Positions 47,565-61,300 of a stretch of 64,000 nt of DNA are shown here, piece by piece. Origin of the DNA: Saxidomus purpurata. Lineage: Eukaryota; Mollusca; Bivalvia; Venerida; Veneridae. Under the pieces are notes generated by a model that made no database searches, was not told where the DNA came from, and was given only the letters and a program-made list of their open reading frames with translations. The stretch's first letter is position 1, and each line of letters opens with the position of its first letter. The stretch is from assembly GCA_022818135.1 (NCBI GenBank), contig JAFMSR010000010.1, positions 8,789,688 to 8,853,687 on the forward strand, written 5' to 3'. The position numbers were made by a program, and so were the translations under genes.

Positions 47565-48600
47565 GTCTGACAACCCGTCTATCGTTTCAACACTTATAAT
47601 CTAATTCGTCCCTTGACCACAACAAAACATCACATACGAATTTTACGTTTTGCTTTCTCACGCTATAAATGTTAATTTACCGTTTCTAAAAACTTATCTA
47701 TTACCAGTACAGATGTTAAACTTACTTCCTATCTACCAATCAAGCTACTTGCACATATTCACGTATATTCATTAATGTAAACGGCACCTCCGCCATTTAT
47801 GATTAAAACAAAGCAAACTTTGAATGATAAAACTAATATTTGAATTGGCGTTAAGTGGGAAGTGTTGTCAGCCTTATCGCTAAAATACGCAAAGACGGCG
47901 AACAATGTCACGCAAAAAGAGGAAACAAGCTTTAAACTATCTGAAAACAAACAGACGATAGGTGAAGGATACACCCACATTACGGCATTAAAACTTCATG
48001 TGACCAATAAAAATTCACATGGGGGGCGTTTCATAATTTAACACTACACCTTTGCAAGGGTTAAGACTAATATTGGCATATGGAAGGAGGCTTTTTGGAC
48101 CCTTGTTACATATGGTGGACCGAGAGTTCTGGAGCATATCAAGTTGGCAGACGTATGGTCACATGCTTTTGAGATGTAAAATTCCACAATTAAATGACAT
48201 TAATTATAGAACAGTACGTCATTTCTGCTTATAAATGTAACCAAAATAAAGTCTAGAAATCACTCGTGTTGTGTTGGTGCATCATTATTTGAATAGCAAT
48301 TTATGAGTTATATCGGTTTTGTCCATCGTTGTAACCCTCGGTCCATATTACATTTCAAAGACGTCTATCATACATCGTATTGTAATGAGCGCACGTTGAG
48401 TTTTGCCCAGCACTATGCCATATACGTTATATTGCCCTTTACTTTAGAAACATCGCTGCTATCAGCATAACAGCTGCATATGAAAGTGCTTAAATAAACA
48501 ACTAAGTCTTATTCTCAATTGTTGAGCTATGTCTTGTAGCTCTCTACGAGGCATACAGATCATACAAAAATATTATACATGTGCATAAAATGAATAGATA
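47565..48600. other. rfx6 upstream flank
   Basis: The likely promoter and 5' UTR region of the minus-strand rfx6 gene. No TATA box, CpG-rich stretch or first non-coding exon can be assigned with confidence. Confidence 0.4.
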
Positions 48601-48639
48601 AGGTCCTATAGCACAACTCAATTTTAGATGAATGCGTTC

Positions 48640-49060
48640 ACTGCTGTAGTTTCTAAAACAGGAATGTAGGTCAGTAAGTCAAGGTCAGCCAATGCCAAAT
48701 TTGAAACCTATATGCAAAACTGCATACATTGTCTAAATTGCATTGTAGCTTCAAAAACAGAAAGAAGCCCAATTACAAGCCAAAGTTAAAATCTGAATTC
48801 AAAACTAATGATGTACAAAATGTAGTTCAAATTTCATTGATGTAGCTTCAAAAACAGGAAAGTAGGTCAAGGTCAGCCAATGTCAAAGTTGAAAATTTAC
48901 CTGCAAAACTATGTGCATGGTCCAAATTTCATTGATGTATCTTCAACACAGAAAGTAGGTCCGTATGTTAAGATCAAGGTCAGCCAAGGCCGAAATCTTC
49001 ATGCAAAACTATCAAAAAAGTTCAAATTTCATTGAAAGTTATTATTAGGTCAAGTGACCA
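48640..49060. repeat. tandem repeat with AGGTCA words
   Basis: About four degenerate copies, period near 95 bp, share TTCAAAAACAGGAAAGTAGG, GTCAAGGTCAGCCAA and CAAATTTCATTGATG. Confidence 0.65.
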
Positions 49061-49149
49061 CGGGTTTGACCCTGTGATCTCAAAATCAGTAGGGGTAGTC
49101 AACAGGTGAACCACGCTATATAGTTTGAAGATCATGGGTTATTGAACAT

Positions 49150-50170
49150 AATAAATGTGTGTGATCAGTTTTAACATGTGAGGCATAATGTGAACAAACT
49201 TGGTTGAGGACGACCAGACAATGCTTCATGATCTACACCACGCAGTTTAGATAAGATTGTTACAGGTTTTCTATAACTCTGCTCAGACAAACGTAACCTA
49301 GGGCTTGGTAAATTTTGACCCAACGTACATGATTTAAACAAACTTGGTAGAGGTCAACTAGACAATGTTAAATACCAAATATCTAAGCTCTAGGCCTTGT
49401 GGTTTTGGAGACCATCCTTTGAAATTGTCTATAACTCTATAAACAGACAATCGACCACACAGGCGTGGTCAATTTTACCCCAGAGCATTAGTAGACCTCA
49501 CTACACAATGCTATACTCTAAATATCTAAGCTCTAGGCCTTGTGGTTTTGGAGGAGTTTTTTTAGTTGTTCCTATATAAGTCTATATGAAAACTAGTGAC
49601 ACCTTTGGTTGTAAAACAAGAGGGCCAAGATGTCCCTATATCGCTCACTTGGCTACCATTGGCTATAATACAAGGTCATCAATAGCAGAAAGGGTCAATT
49701 TTTTCCTACATACAGTAATTTAAACCCCCCGACTCTTGACCGTGTTCATAATTTTAAGAATCTTGGTAGAGGTTCACTGGGTTATCCCATATGCTAAATA
49801 ACTAAGCTCTAGGCTTTGTGGTTTAAGAGATGAGGACTTTTCAAGTTTTCCCTATATAAACCTATTTAAAATCAAGAGACCCCTGGGTGGGATCAATATT
49901 AACTGGGGGCTATAATTTGAACAATCTTCGTAGAGGTCCACTAGATTATGCCACATGGTAAATATCTAAGCTCTATGCCTTGTGGTTTTAGAGAAGAAGA
50001 TTTTTTAAAGTTTTTCCTGTACAAACATATGTAAATACAACTGACCCCCCCCCCCCCCCACTGTACCTGGTCAATTTTGAATCGGGGGTCATAATTTGAA
50101 CATTCTTGGTAGAGGTCCACTAGATAATGCCACATGCCAAATATCTAAGCTCTAGGCCTTCTTGTTCTTA
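49150..50170. repeat. dispersed repeat with AAGCTCTAGGCCTTGTGG units
   Basis: The word AAATATCTAAGCTCTAGGCC followed by TTGTGGTTTTGGAG recurs at about 49376, 49512, 49796, 49962 and 50138, each linked to GGTAGAGGTCCACTAGA and a CCTATATAA run. A run of 15 C lies at 50045-50059. Reverse-oriented relatives occur near 51,270 and 52,060. Confidence 0.75.
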
Positions 50171-50279
50171 AGAAGATTTTTAAAGTTTTTCCTTTCTGTT
50201 GCCATGGCAACCAGAGTTCTGCATGGAATGGAATTACTTGAACAAGTATGAAAGGGCTTCAGGAAAGGAACATCCCTGC

Positions 50280-50900
50280 CAAGTTTCACCAACACTGATT
50301 AGAATTAGTGAAGAAATTAAGGTGCTAGAGTGTAAACACGGTTAAATATTGCAATTTTTGTTAAATCAAGGACCATAACTCTGGAGGAACTACTCCCATC
50401 AAGCCCATAATTGAACTCATTCAAGATCTTATGGTCATACACATTCTCTGTAAATATGATAAGGATTAAAGAAAAAATGAAGGTGCTAGAGTGTAAACAT
50501 AGTTAAATATTGCATTTTTTGTTAAATCAAGGGCCTCGACTCTGGAAGAACTAATCCGATCAAGCCCCTAGTTGAACTTATCCGAGATATTATGGTCATA
50601 CACAGTCTCTGTAAATATGATTAGGATAGGTGAAGAAATGATAGTGCTAGAGTGTAAGCATTGTTAAATCTTGCATTTTTGTTAAATCAGACGCCATAAT
50701 TCAGGAAGTACTGATCCGATCAAGTCCATAATCGAACTCATCCAAGGTCTTGTTGCCATATACATTGTGTTCAAGTTTTATTATGATTGTTTAAAAAACG
50801 TAGATGCTAGAGTATAAACAAACTAATTGTGAGCGGACAGACGACGAATTTCATTGATCCTAAAAGCCCACCATGACCACTTTGTGGTCAGGTGAGCTAA
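50280..50900. repeat. 161-bp tandem repeat ending in a hairpin
   Basis: Four copies (GTGCTAGAGTGTAAAC at about 50323, 50484, 50645 and 50805) are separated by TTGTTAAATCAAGG-CCATAA blocks. The array ends with TGACCACTTTGTGGTCA, a perfect hairpin, and then GGTGAGCTAAGAAC. A related terminus is at about 57,810. Confidence 0.75.
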
Positions 50901-51479
50901 GAACAAAACTACTTGTGGTATTGCATTGCCAAGTCAAAAAATGGAAAATAAAAAAAACACCCATTCAAATTTAATAAATTTCAATATATACTTGTGTATG
51001 CAGAAAACATTTAATTTTCACGGAGGAATAGGCAATAGGCACTGTCAAGACAAATACATTTGTGTGAACTTGAAAAACATGTACATCCATTATGTATTCG
51101 TAGATCTACTGTTCACCATCTTACAAAATCTTCACTGAAAACAATTTTTTCTACATGGAAACACAATCATAACAGTGTTCACAGGAATGTTCCTTGGGTA
51201 GCCCTATACCACAGCTGTTCTAATACATATATTCCATCAAGAACTCTGGTTGTCATGTCAACAGAAAGGAACAATCTTCTACAAAACCGCAAAGCATAGA
51301 GCTTAGATGTGTGGTATGTAGCAGCGTCTAGTGGCCCTCTACAAAGCTTTTTTTAAACTAGAACTATCACTGAAGGTGGTGAATACCCCCGGAACACCCC
51401 ACTGACACAGTATTTAAAATTTATGTAATACTTGATGCTTTGATTATGGACCTGCAGACCTTTGTGAAGTATAATTAAA

Positions 51480-52020
51480 TTTTGACCAGCGGGTTTGGAG
51501 ATTAAAAGCCACAAGATTTTACTATCTCAAGCCCCTGTGACCTTTGATCTAGTGACCCGAAATGTGGACCATGAACAACTAGGCATGGTGCTTATCACTT
51601 CAATGAAGTATCATTAAAGTCTGACCAGGCGTTTTGGAGATTTAGCGTCCACATGATTTTACAATCTCGAGCCCCTGTGACCTTGACCTTTGACCATGTG
51701 GACCATGCACAACTACATATTGTACTTATCACTTGTGTGAAGTATCACCAAATTCTGACCAAGATTTTGGACATTTAGCATCCACAAGATTTCACCATCT
51801 CGAGCCCCTGTGACCTTGACCTTTGACCTAGAAATCTGAAACATGGACCATGCACAACTAGGCATTGTACTTATCACTTGTGTGAAGTATCATTAAATAC
51901 TTACCAGGGGTATTGAAGATCTGTTGTCCACAAAATTCCGTCTACAGACGGATGGACAGACGAACAGACAAGCTGAATCCAATAACCCCCCTAACACTTT
52001 GTGTTTGGGGGGTATAGAAA
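51480..52020. repeat. 140-bp tandem repeat carrying TGACCTTTGACC motifs
   Basis: About three copies share GATTTTAC-ATCTCGAGCCCC and then TGACCTTGACCTTTGACC (51678-51695 and 51811-51828). A GACGGATGGACAGACGAACA terminus follows, with a TTGTGTTTGGGGGGTATAG end. Confidence 0.75.
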
Positions 52021-53804
52021 TGCTCTGACTTGCCTAAGGGTCACTTTAAAAACTGTCTTCTCCAAAACCACAAGGCTTAGAGCTTTGAAAGTTTGTGGGC
52101 AACATTGTCTAGTAGACTTCTACTAAGTTTGTTCAAATCATGCCCCTGGTGTCAAAATTGACCACATCCAGAGTGTGACTGGTTTTCATACAGACTTATA
52201 AAAAAAATCAACTTTAAAAATTTAAATCTATGTTGAAGAAAATGAAATACAGAAGATATTTTGTATTAACAGGCAGTGACATACCCTTCGACAACATAGT
52301 GACCCTAAACAATAATTTTCAGAACAAGCCTTCATACTGATGCTTGAAGTTTTACCAATATCAAGCAACAGGTTAGGAAGCCCAGTAAGTGGATTAAGAG
52401 AAGCACGGACAAGATGAAGTGGACAGAAAGATGACATAAGGAAAAACATTTTCTCTCCCTTTAGTGGGAGACATGTTTAGAACCAGATATTTGTTAAGAA
52501 AAGGTACAGTTTTAAATGTATGAGATAAATCATCTTATCTGGTACTTACGTCATAATATGCTGTAACTGAACAAAAGGTGGTCCTAAACATGTCTTATTA
52601 TACATACTACAGTATTAGTCCATACTGTTATAGACTACAAATCATGTTCTGTCATCCCAATGTTACAATACCCATACATGATTCATGCTTGATATCATGG
52701 CTGCATGCCTACATCATGCTATGATTCACCATTGAATGGAGTAAAGAACTGACTATGATGTAAATCTTGGAAATCCTTGCATGGAAGAAACACATTATTG
52801 GTTATGTAGGTTCTTACATTATAAACACATTTGTATTGGTTACGTAAATATCAAAAAGAGCTAAATCAAATATTTGATGAGGGTCAACTTTAGTTAATAT
52901 TACAAATCGTCATAAAGAATGAAGAGGTCAGTACTTTCATTAGGTTTAAATTTCACATACATGTGTAGAACTACCCAAACACATTGATATCCAGTTATGA
53001 TTGCTAACTTCAAACTATATAGCACCACACACCTACACATACAATTCTGGGAAGCCCTGCCTCAACGGACGGTCCAGAATCGAATATGTTGCCAACAATA
53101 GTTGTGGACATGCCTAGTTTCTAACTTGAGTATATAGGTGTGAAAATGTCCTTGTTGATTGGTTGTATCAATTCAAGCAGATCTGGCTGTAAAAATGTGA
53201 TATAGAGGACAATTGTTGGTTTCAGTGTAAAATAGCGTTATCATTCCACTGAGCAGGCACAAAAGTGATATTTTCAGAAGTGGCACACGACACAAGAACA
53301 GAAGACATTAATAATCAACTGTTAGGTAAAACAGATAGCACCAAGTTTGCAGTTTTGTACATACTTTAATATACATAACATTCTACACTCTCCATATGAA
53401 ATCATTTCCTTGACACTGAAAAATACAACTTAGGAAGTCATATTTTCAATTTCTCTGTTCAATTACTGTCATCTTGATTGAGTTTATGAGTGCTGGAATA
53501 ATTTTTTCCAACTACCTGTCAATTATTGCAATTTACACTGTAGACAGATTCGCTAAGATTCCAGAAGGCCACATGTTTTTCTCAATAACTTTTGCCTACA
53601 AATCCCATCAGACACATTAAAATGTTCTACATTACACTGAGATTGTGTAATGATATCAACCATTTTTCTTTGTAACCATAGTTACTTATCACTGCATTCA
53701 CTTATGTAACTTTTCACCATCGTAATTGATGACATTTTTCTCATTTCATAATCTTCTTTGAGCTAAATAATTCATTAATTCTTTCATTAACTTAAGATTT
53801 CTTG

Positions 53805-55313
53805 TCATTTTTCACTATCCGATCTGTCTGATATCTCTCCTAAGGCTTTCTTATATTCTTCTAAGTCTTTATCTTTTTGTTTCAACTGTTCTTTAAAAGC
53901 CTCAGCTTGTCTTTTAATCTCTTCCAGTTCTCTCTTCAGTTTATCCTGTGTTGATTCTTCCTCAATCATGTCTGTTGCATCACCTGTGCCATTCTGAAAA
54001 CACAATATCCGCTATAAACAGCAAAAGGCTTACGTGACCAAGTGACCTACTCAAGTGACAAAGCTTGTTACAAAAAACACAGGTTTAATTAACATACAGT
54101 TTAATTAGCAAAGGCCAACAAATAGAGTTGGAAATACTGTTAACTCCATATACAAGGGGTGATCCAGAATTAACCAAAATATTTCTATTGCTATGACATA
54201 GGTTGCACTAGCAATATCAAGTCAAATAATCCAGAGTTCAATATCTACTGGACCAGTCTTGAAAATTTCATACCATTTGTACAAAAACATTCCATGTACA
54301 TACAAAAGTAGCGGGCATGTAACAGAAGGGCTTGGAGCGTTAACAAACTCTGAATGAGATTTGATGGTGTTATGCTCAGTAAACCACTTTCTTTTTATCT
54401 ATATATATATAACAAGCGATGAATCCAACTGGTGCTGATGTTTTATCTGAAAATTACTTTCTGTGTTTCTGAGAAAATTATCATATTCTGAAAAATTGTG
54501 TGACGAATTAAAGTTTGTATGTATGTTAGAAAAATCAAATTGAAATATTGAGTAACTAAAAGAATGTAGCAACAGTCCCATTAATTCTAATACAAAATCC
54601 TTGGGACCTGCTGTAATTGTTCATTATGTATGGAGTATGTTATATCCATATAATTATCATTTTCATATTAAATAAAGAAGGAAAACAATAAGTCAGATCC
54701 AGAAAATTTGTTTCCAGTATCATGAACTTTGCTATGACGTCCTTATATTATAAAGAGTTCACTGTAGTTTTCTTCTTCATACTATGTATGAAGGTTTAAA
54801 ACATGGAGGATCTTTTACCTGCACAAACTTTAGTATAGGGATTGATTTGATGAAATTGCTAACTTTGGATTAAGTTTACACAGGATCACACTAAACATAA
54901 AAGTGCTTGTGCAAGTGTCAAGTAATCATGATCTGATCTATTGCTCTATCTCTTTACATGATTTTATAAATATAAGCTTGAGAAAGATAAAGCTGGACTT
55001 TTTATACAAGTGAGGTTTAATTTTCTGTATCATACTAGCATCTACAGTAAAAAACATTGATTTTTACTGTTGTACGAAGGCAATCTGTCATAGTAAAATG
55101 AGGATTATGCAATAAAAATTACTACAGTTGATAAGAATATTTCAGTAGATATGTGAACAACAAGGGTATCACTTTACACTGCTCTAGTCGACATTTACAA
55201 GAAACTAAAGCAACCCACCTTTTGTAACATGGCATCTACATCAATTTCTGTTGTCTCTATTTGTTCATCTTCCACTTCTAACTTCTGTCTTTTAATTGGT
55301 GGCTCATCTGTGT
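53805..55313 (-). CDS. gabpb: gabpb exons 9-10, NLS-like motif and leucine-zipper tail
   Basis: Exon 9 has EPPIKRQK (residues about 360-367), which aligns with the vertebrate nuclear-localisation segment. Exon 10 encodes a charged heptad-rich coiled coil ([20 protein letters not shown] onward), the homodimerisation zipper that builds the alpha2-beta2 tetramer. Stop at 53805-53807. Confidence 0.93.
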
Positions 55314-58300
55314 CTGTAACTGAACGAGACAGATAATTTCTCAACACACTAAAGAAATTGCTTTTACTTTTGAAAGATATGATGGTGAATATATGATGTG
55401 TATGCTAAATGCCTTTGTGATCCATTACAAAGCGTTAAAACCACTTTTAAAGAAACAAGCCAAGCTCATAAAACTAATATACTCTGACAAGGCTCTGATT
55501 TTAACTTCAATGTTTAGTAAGTAACAGTGATCTTAACCCAGATTTCATAAATGAACATCACGGTCAAGCTTCAAATGAATCAGGTAAAAAATGTCTTTTT
55601 AGTGCTTTTACAATATTTACCTAATAGTTTGACTCAAGTGCCTTGACTTTTGTCCCTAAATGACCCAGAAATAAAACTTTTCAAAATTTTGTGACAGTAT
55701 ACATTCTCATTAAATTTCACCGTCACTGGGTTGTAGCTGTTGTCTCTGGTGTATTTACAAGTCAAATATTGATGGACAGACTAGATACACTCACTGGATA
55801 GACACAAAAGTTCAAATTAAAAATTTTACTTAAAATATAAACTGAAACATCTATAATGCCAAAAGTATCAAACTCTACCTCACTTAGTCTACTGTTTTCT
55901 GGGAATGTAACAACTGATACAGGTCAGACATACTCTTTCTGTAGCCATACACGTTTCACTACATTTTATCATATTTCCACAAACACATTTGGCTGAAAGT
56001 TAGGTTTTTTGGTTACCTTCTTGTATAATAACAGAGTTAGGCATTGCTGTGACATCCTGTAGTCCATCAGCATCTGAGATCTCCCCTCCTTCTGCCACAT
56101 ATGTCACATTCTATAATGAATACACAATTATTATAATGAACAACATAATGAAGTCATTTTGAAATCATTGAGAAAAGGAAGGGCAATTGACTAACGTTTT
56201 ATGAACATAATGCCCAACTCATTTGCATTTTTAACTTTGCTTCATCTGTTTCCATTGTTGTAAATATTACTTTGACATGTTAAAAAATGAATAAAATATG
56301 ATTAACTTAACTAAGTCATTAGCTTTTCTACTTCATGTGCCTGAGAATCTTATGTGGTTTCAATTCGCTTTTGTGTCAAAATACCCATTAAATTGAAATA
56401 AATTTGCTGCGTGACACCGTTACTCTTCAAACAATATAATAAAATTTAGGAATTAATATTTTCATAAACTAATAACAAAGTTTCCAATAACCATTAAGTT
56501 AAAGCTACAGGTAATTGCTCTACATCTTTGGAATTATCACAAAGTGAATTGTCACAACAATCTAGCACTTCTGACTCAGATCTAGGACACAGAATGGGGT
56601 ATGTACAATCCATTGTGGTTTGGTGGGGCATGAAGGTTTTGCAAGGAAACAAATTTAATGAAAGTCTACTCTGAAGCTAATATAAAAGAGACCTTAAAAA
56701 GCATTCCCACTTTGCCCTAAGCGGGATTCCAACTCAGGACCTCTAGTAGCCTCGGATACCGCCGTACCAGTGGGATAAGGCTCCGAAACATATTTTAAAA
56801 GAAATACATCACAAATAAAATACTTTCCACCTAAAAATGAACTACCTTTCTTTAAAATGCAACAATTGTCATTAAATTTGCTATAAGTATTTTCACGAAA
56901 AATTTTCGAAAGTCGAACGCTGGTGAACTGTGCTTTATAAAAAATGGCTTCCAATTTCTGGTGATGTAGTTAGCGCTCACCAAGGGGAATAACTGCCAAT
57001 AAAACATCAATTAGGGGCACACATAGGTTGTCTTATGTGTTTCAGAGGTGAATTTTTAGTTTATATAGAAATAATATTTTTTAAAGCAGAAAAAATACAA
57101 AATAGTAAACTAGCATCACAGGATATCATCAATATGTACCTGGCCTACAGTCTTGGCCCCTATGGATACTTTCTGGAACATTACAGTTCAGCTGCTTTTC
57201 CCACAGATGCACAGATTTGTCAATACAGACAGGGAGTTAATTTTTTTTCTATGCCTAAACTTTTATGGATATTGCTGAAAATCCAGTGTAAAAATTTAAT
57301 TAACACACAAATTTTTACATAAGGCATTGACTCAGACTAAAACAAACAAGGGGGCCATGATGGCCATTGTCCCTCACCAAGTACAACTGCTTTTAACAAA
57401 GTTGCTAGAAATCATCGAAACAACCTTTCTGACAAATTTCCAGGATATTTGGGCTGAAAATGTTACCTCTAGAGTGTTAACAATTTTTTCCATACTTGGG
57501 CTGTGTGACCTATTTTTGATCCCAGGTGACCCATATTAAAACTTGAGCTAGAAATCAACCAAAGAACCTTTCTGACAAATTGCCAGGATATTTGCACTCA
57601 AACAGCAGCCTCTAGAGCCTTAACAAGATTTTTCTATTTTTGGGTCATGTGACCTAGTTTTTCATCCGAGATGACCAATATTCGAACTCGTCCGAGTAAT
57701 ATCTGGGACAAACATCCTGACCAAGTTTCGTGACAATTGAGGCAAAAATGTGACCACTAGAGTGTTAATGACCTAAACGTATGGAATGCCGGACATTCAT
57801 CGATCCTAATAGCTCACTCTGAGCCAGCTCAGGTGAGCTAAAAAGTCAAACTTTGTCTTAATATACGGAAAAATGATTGATGGGAACCTGTCAAGAAAGG
57901 TTCGTTTACAAACATGAAGCAGGTGTCAAATTTGCAAAAAGTGGTTTTTGGAAGTTATAAACTTATTTAAAAGCACATGAATTGGAAATAGTGAAAAATA
58001 CAATTTTTCATCATGTGGACATTGTATGGCCTCTGTTTTACATATTTTGTTCACATTTTTATTGTTTTTGTCTTTGGTGTTAGCGTTCTTCAATTCTCAT
58101 TAATTTACAAAGTGCCCGGCTTATGAAGACGTAAATCTCGCGAGATACCGGAAGTAAACAAAAGTCACCGGAAACCAGAATAACTCGGAACATGGGCTCC
58201 GAAGTATATGTTAAACAGACACTCTACCACATTGCCATAAAAGCTAGCTCAATGCCAAGGAAACACAAGCACCATATTATACCTCTACTTCACAAGCTTA

Positions 58301-61300
58301 GAGCAAAGCCAAATTAACTAATTTGAAAGACAATTGTTGTCAGCGTTGTGTTATCAGAACTTGTAAAGTAGTTTGAGAAGAACTGTCATTAAATTGTTCT
58401 TAATTCTTTTCTTTGATAGCCTTCATCAGGGACAGAGTAGTACTAAATAAACAAATTTGGTCAACTGATTCTGTTAATGTCCTTGAGATGTGGTCATGAT
58501 TTTTGCTTTAGCTCTGTTAAACAATGCAGTTAAAGGAAATTGTAACAAGAGTATCATGCATCCTTGTTCAGGTCATCTGTCAATGCTCACAGTTTTAAAC
58601 AATTGACAGACAAGTTAGCAGGGTAAGATACTTACCCCATCCTCATCCTTCACAGTTGTAACTCCCTGTAACACAGCCTCTCCAGGGCTTAATCCTTGCT
58701 GCTTTATGATATTTAAGGCTATTTTGCCTGCCTCTGTAAAATTACAAAGATATGATAGTATGTAATGAAGTACGAACACATGATACCAAAATAAACTACA
58801 TCTGTTAACAAAAGTACAGTTTAATTTTTTGCCTTGTACTTACCAAAAATATAACCACAGTCTAATAGGAGAATTACATGCCATGATAAGGATGTTGAAT
58901 ATGGTAAGTTATAACTAATCATTCATATCTTCTGAGTTGACATCTGCCAGATTTCGTGCTTTGTAAAGATCATGATTTTCACTTTTAAATACTACATGAA
59001 CAGCCCTATGCAGTACTGGGTTTAAACAAACTTGCTAGAATACAAAAACAATTATCTTACAGTAATCTGAGCTGACATGGAGTTCATAAAAATTATTGTG
59101 TACTGAAAAGGTTATGAACAATTTATAAGAAAAGTCAGCCCAACCATTAGTGGTTTCATTGGGACCAACTTTCTTTCACAGGGAGTTTTATTTGTACAAA
59201 ATGTAATTCTGACCACTGGTCTCAAAGAATATAGTGTGCGATTATGTGAATTCTGACCAACACTGTCAGAGAACAGAATACAAACGCTTTGTATAAAAAG
59301 ATACAGGAGATAAGGCACTTTGGGCCAGAGCTCTCTTATTCCACAAATAACCTGACTGACATTTGCAGGCCAGCATTTCCTTATAGTTGCAAAACATCTA
59401 AGTCAACATTCAAAGTCTTAGACAGGGTTTATGACAGCAGACAATGTCAAAATAAAATCCCTACTACTTAATGTAGGTGATAAAAAAAACATCCAGTTTA
59501 TGGAATACGTACCTGTAAGTGTTATAGTCTGTCCACTTTCTACAGCTGAGGTTATTATATTACCATCTGATGTTGAGATCATTGTAATTCCTTGACTTTC
59601 TAACCAATTTATGGCATCTGATGTACTTGTGCCTGCAGATAGGAAATACCATAAAAACTATTATTTTCTCAAGTATATATACTGCATAAACAACATGCAA
59701 CTGTTGCTTTTCTTGTGCTTCTTGTTAATATGAAATTTTATCAACAACATAATTATGGGTCAGTCGCAATATATATATACAGTGTGGACCTCACCCGACT
59801 TTTCTAGTAAACTAACTAAATTTATTTACTTATGTTTATATTAATCTATTGTCTATCTATATATACCAAAAGACATACGCATACATGTCAATCCCTACAT
59901 TTGAACAAACTTTGGATATCACTAGTTTCTTAGTAAACTGAACAACCTATGAAACACATGTGCCAATAATCAAACATTTCATGTACTAGTACAATTCAGG
60001 ATTTTTTATTAAATTAAATACCTGTACCATGGTGCACCAAAATATCGGTATAGCTTTCAGCAACTTTTCTGATATAAAAGTGCTAACTACGTACAGCTAA
60101 AAAAAACTAACACATCGAAATGGAACGTTCACTAGTTTTGAATGCTTTAAACTCACTGTTATACTTAAATATTCCTAAATCATCTTAGAAAATTGGTATT
60201 ATTTTTACAAACTAATCTTCTATTCAAAGTGTGTGACAGTGGCTTACTCACTTGTAGTTGTGTTTTGAGCAGTGGCTTCAGCGAGGGCTGCCAGAGTGGC
60301 TAACACAGATGTACTGTTACCTTCATCAGCAGAATCATCTATAACATAGAAACACAGCTAATGTATTGGTTACATTTATCCGTTAAAATGCACGGAGATT
60401 AATCGATCCCCACTCCTCATTTTTTCTAACCTTGTCGAAACCATTTTCTGTTCATTTTCAACAACTTCCAGCTAATTACTCTTTTTTAACTAAAATTTAC
60501 TAACAACCTATTCATTCATATTGTATCTAAGTATTTTGTCAGTATTATAACGTCAATAACGTATAGACAATTTTTCCAGGTCTGAGGTACGTACATGTAC
60601 CAACCTTTTGAGGCAATCAAAGTTACTGACATAGTACATCAAAGGACTGAAAGCTATGTTTCATCACCGTTACCCATTTACAGCTAGGTGAATGAGGCAT
60701 GTGGCATCTGGTGGTTTGCCCAAGGACCCATCACATTTGACTGATTGAACCAAAGACCTCTGGGGATCTTTAGTTAAAGAATTCATCACGTGTCAGTTCT
60801 ACATATTCAGGGTAGCTAGCAAATTCAGAAGGTATCGTGTTACTAAATCCTTATGTGGACACAAATTAGAATCCACCTAAAAAGGTTTATCTTCTACATG
60901 CTTAGATAAAAATGTATAACATTTCTATATGTGACATTTTTTGATACCTGCACTTTCTGACTTCACATTCCGTATATTTTGTAGCAACAGGTTACTGTCA
61001 TCAGTGTCTGTTGAAAGGTTACCATGGCTTTCAATTGTTATTTGATCAGATCCATCAATTATTGTGTCTGGTCCATCTACTTCTGAGGTTTCCACGGTAA
61101 CAGTTTCTTGTGGTTCAAGATTTGTGATTGCTGTATGCTGTATTTGCAAAAGCCAAACTTTAACAAGCACATAACTGTAACACTATTTAACAATTACTTA
61201 CATCTATAAAGTATGTGAGCCTTTAAGTTAGATTCCAACTAACAACTTGTCATAATAAATAAATATTCATTTGTGCATTACTGGTTAGCTTATTAGCAGA

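Noticed and set aside
47573..47573. Upstream start of rfx6 at TTG (LSDMEG)
   Set aside because: It is not an ATG; the first ATG in frame is at 47564. It could only matter if an upstream exon splices in.
57035..57322. 95-codon plus-strand ORF in gabpb intron 7
   Set aside because: No domain, AT-rich composition and no splice or promoter context.
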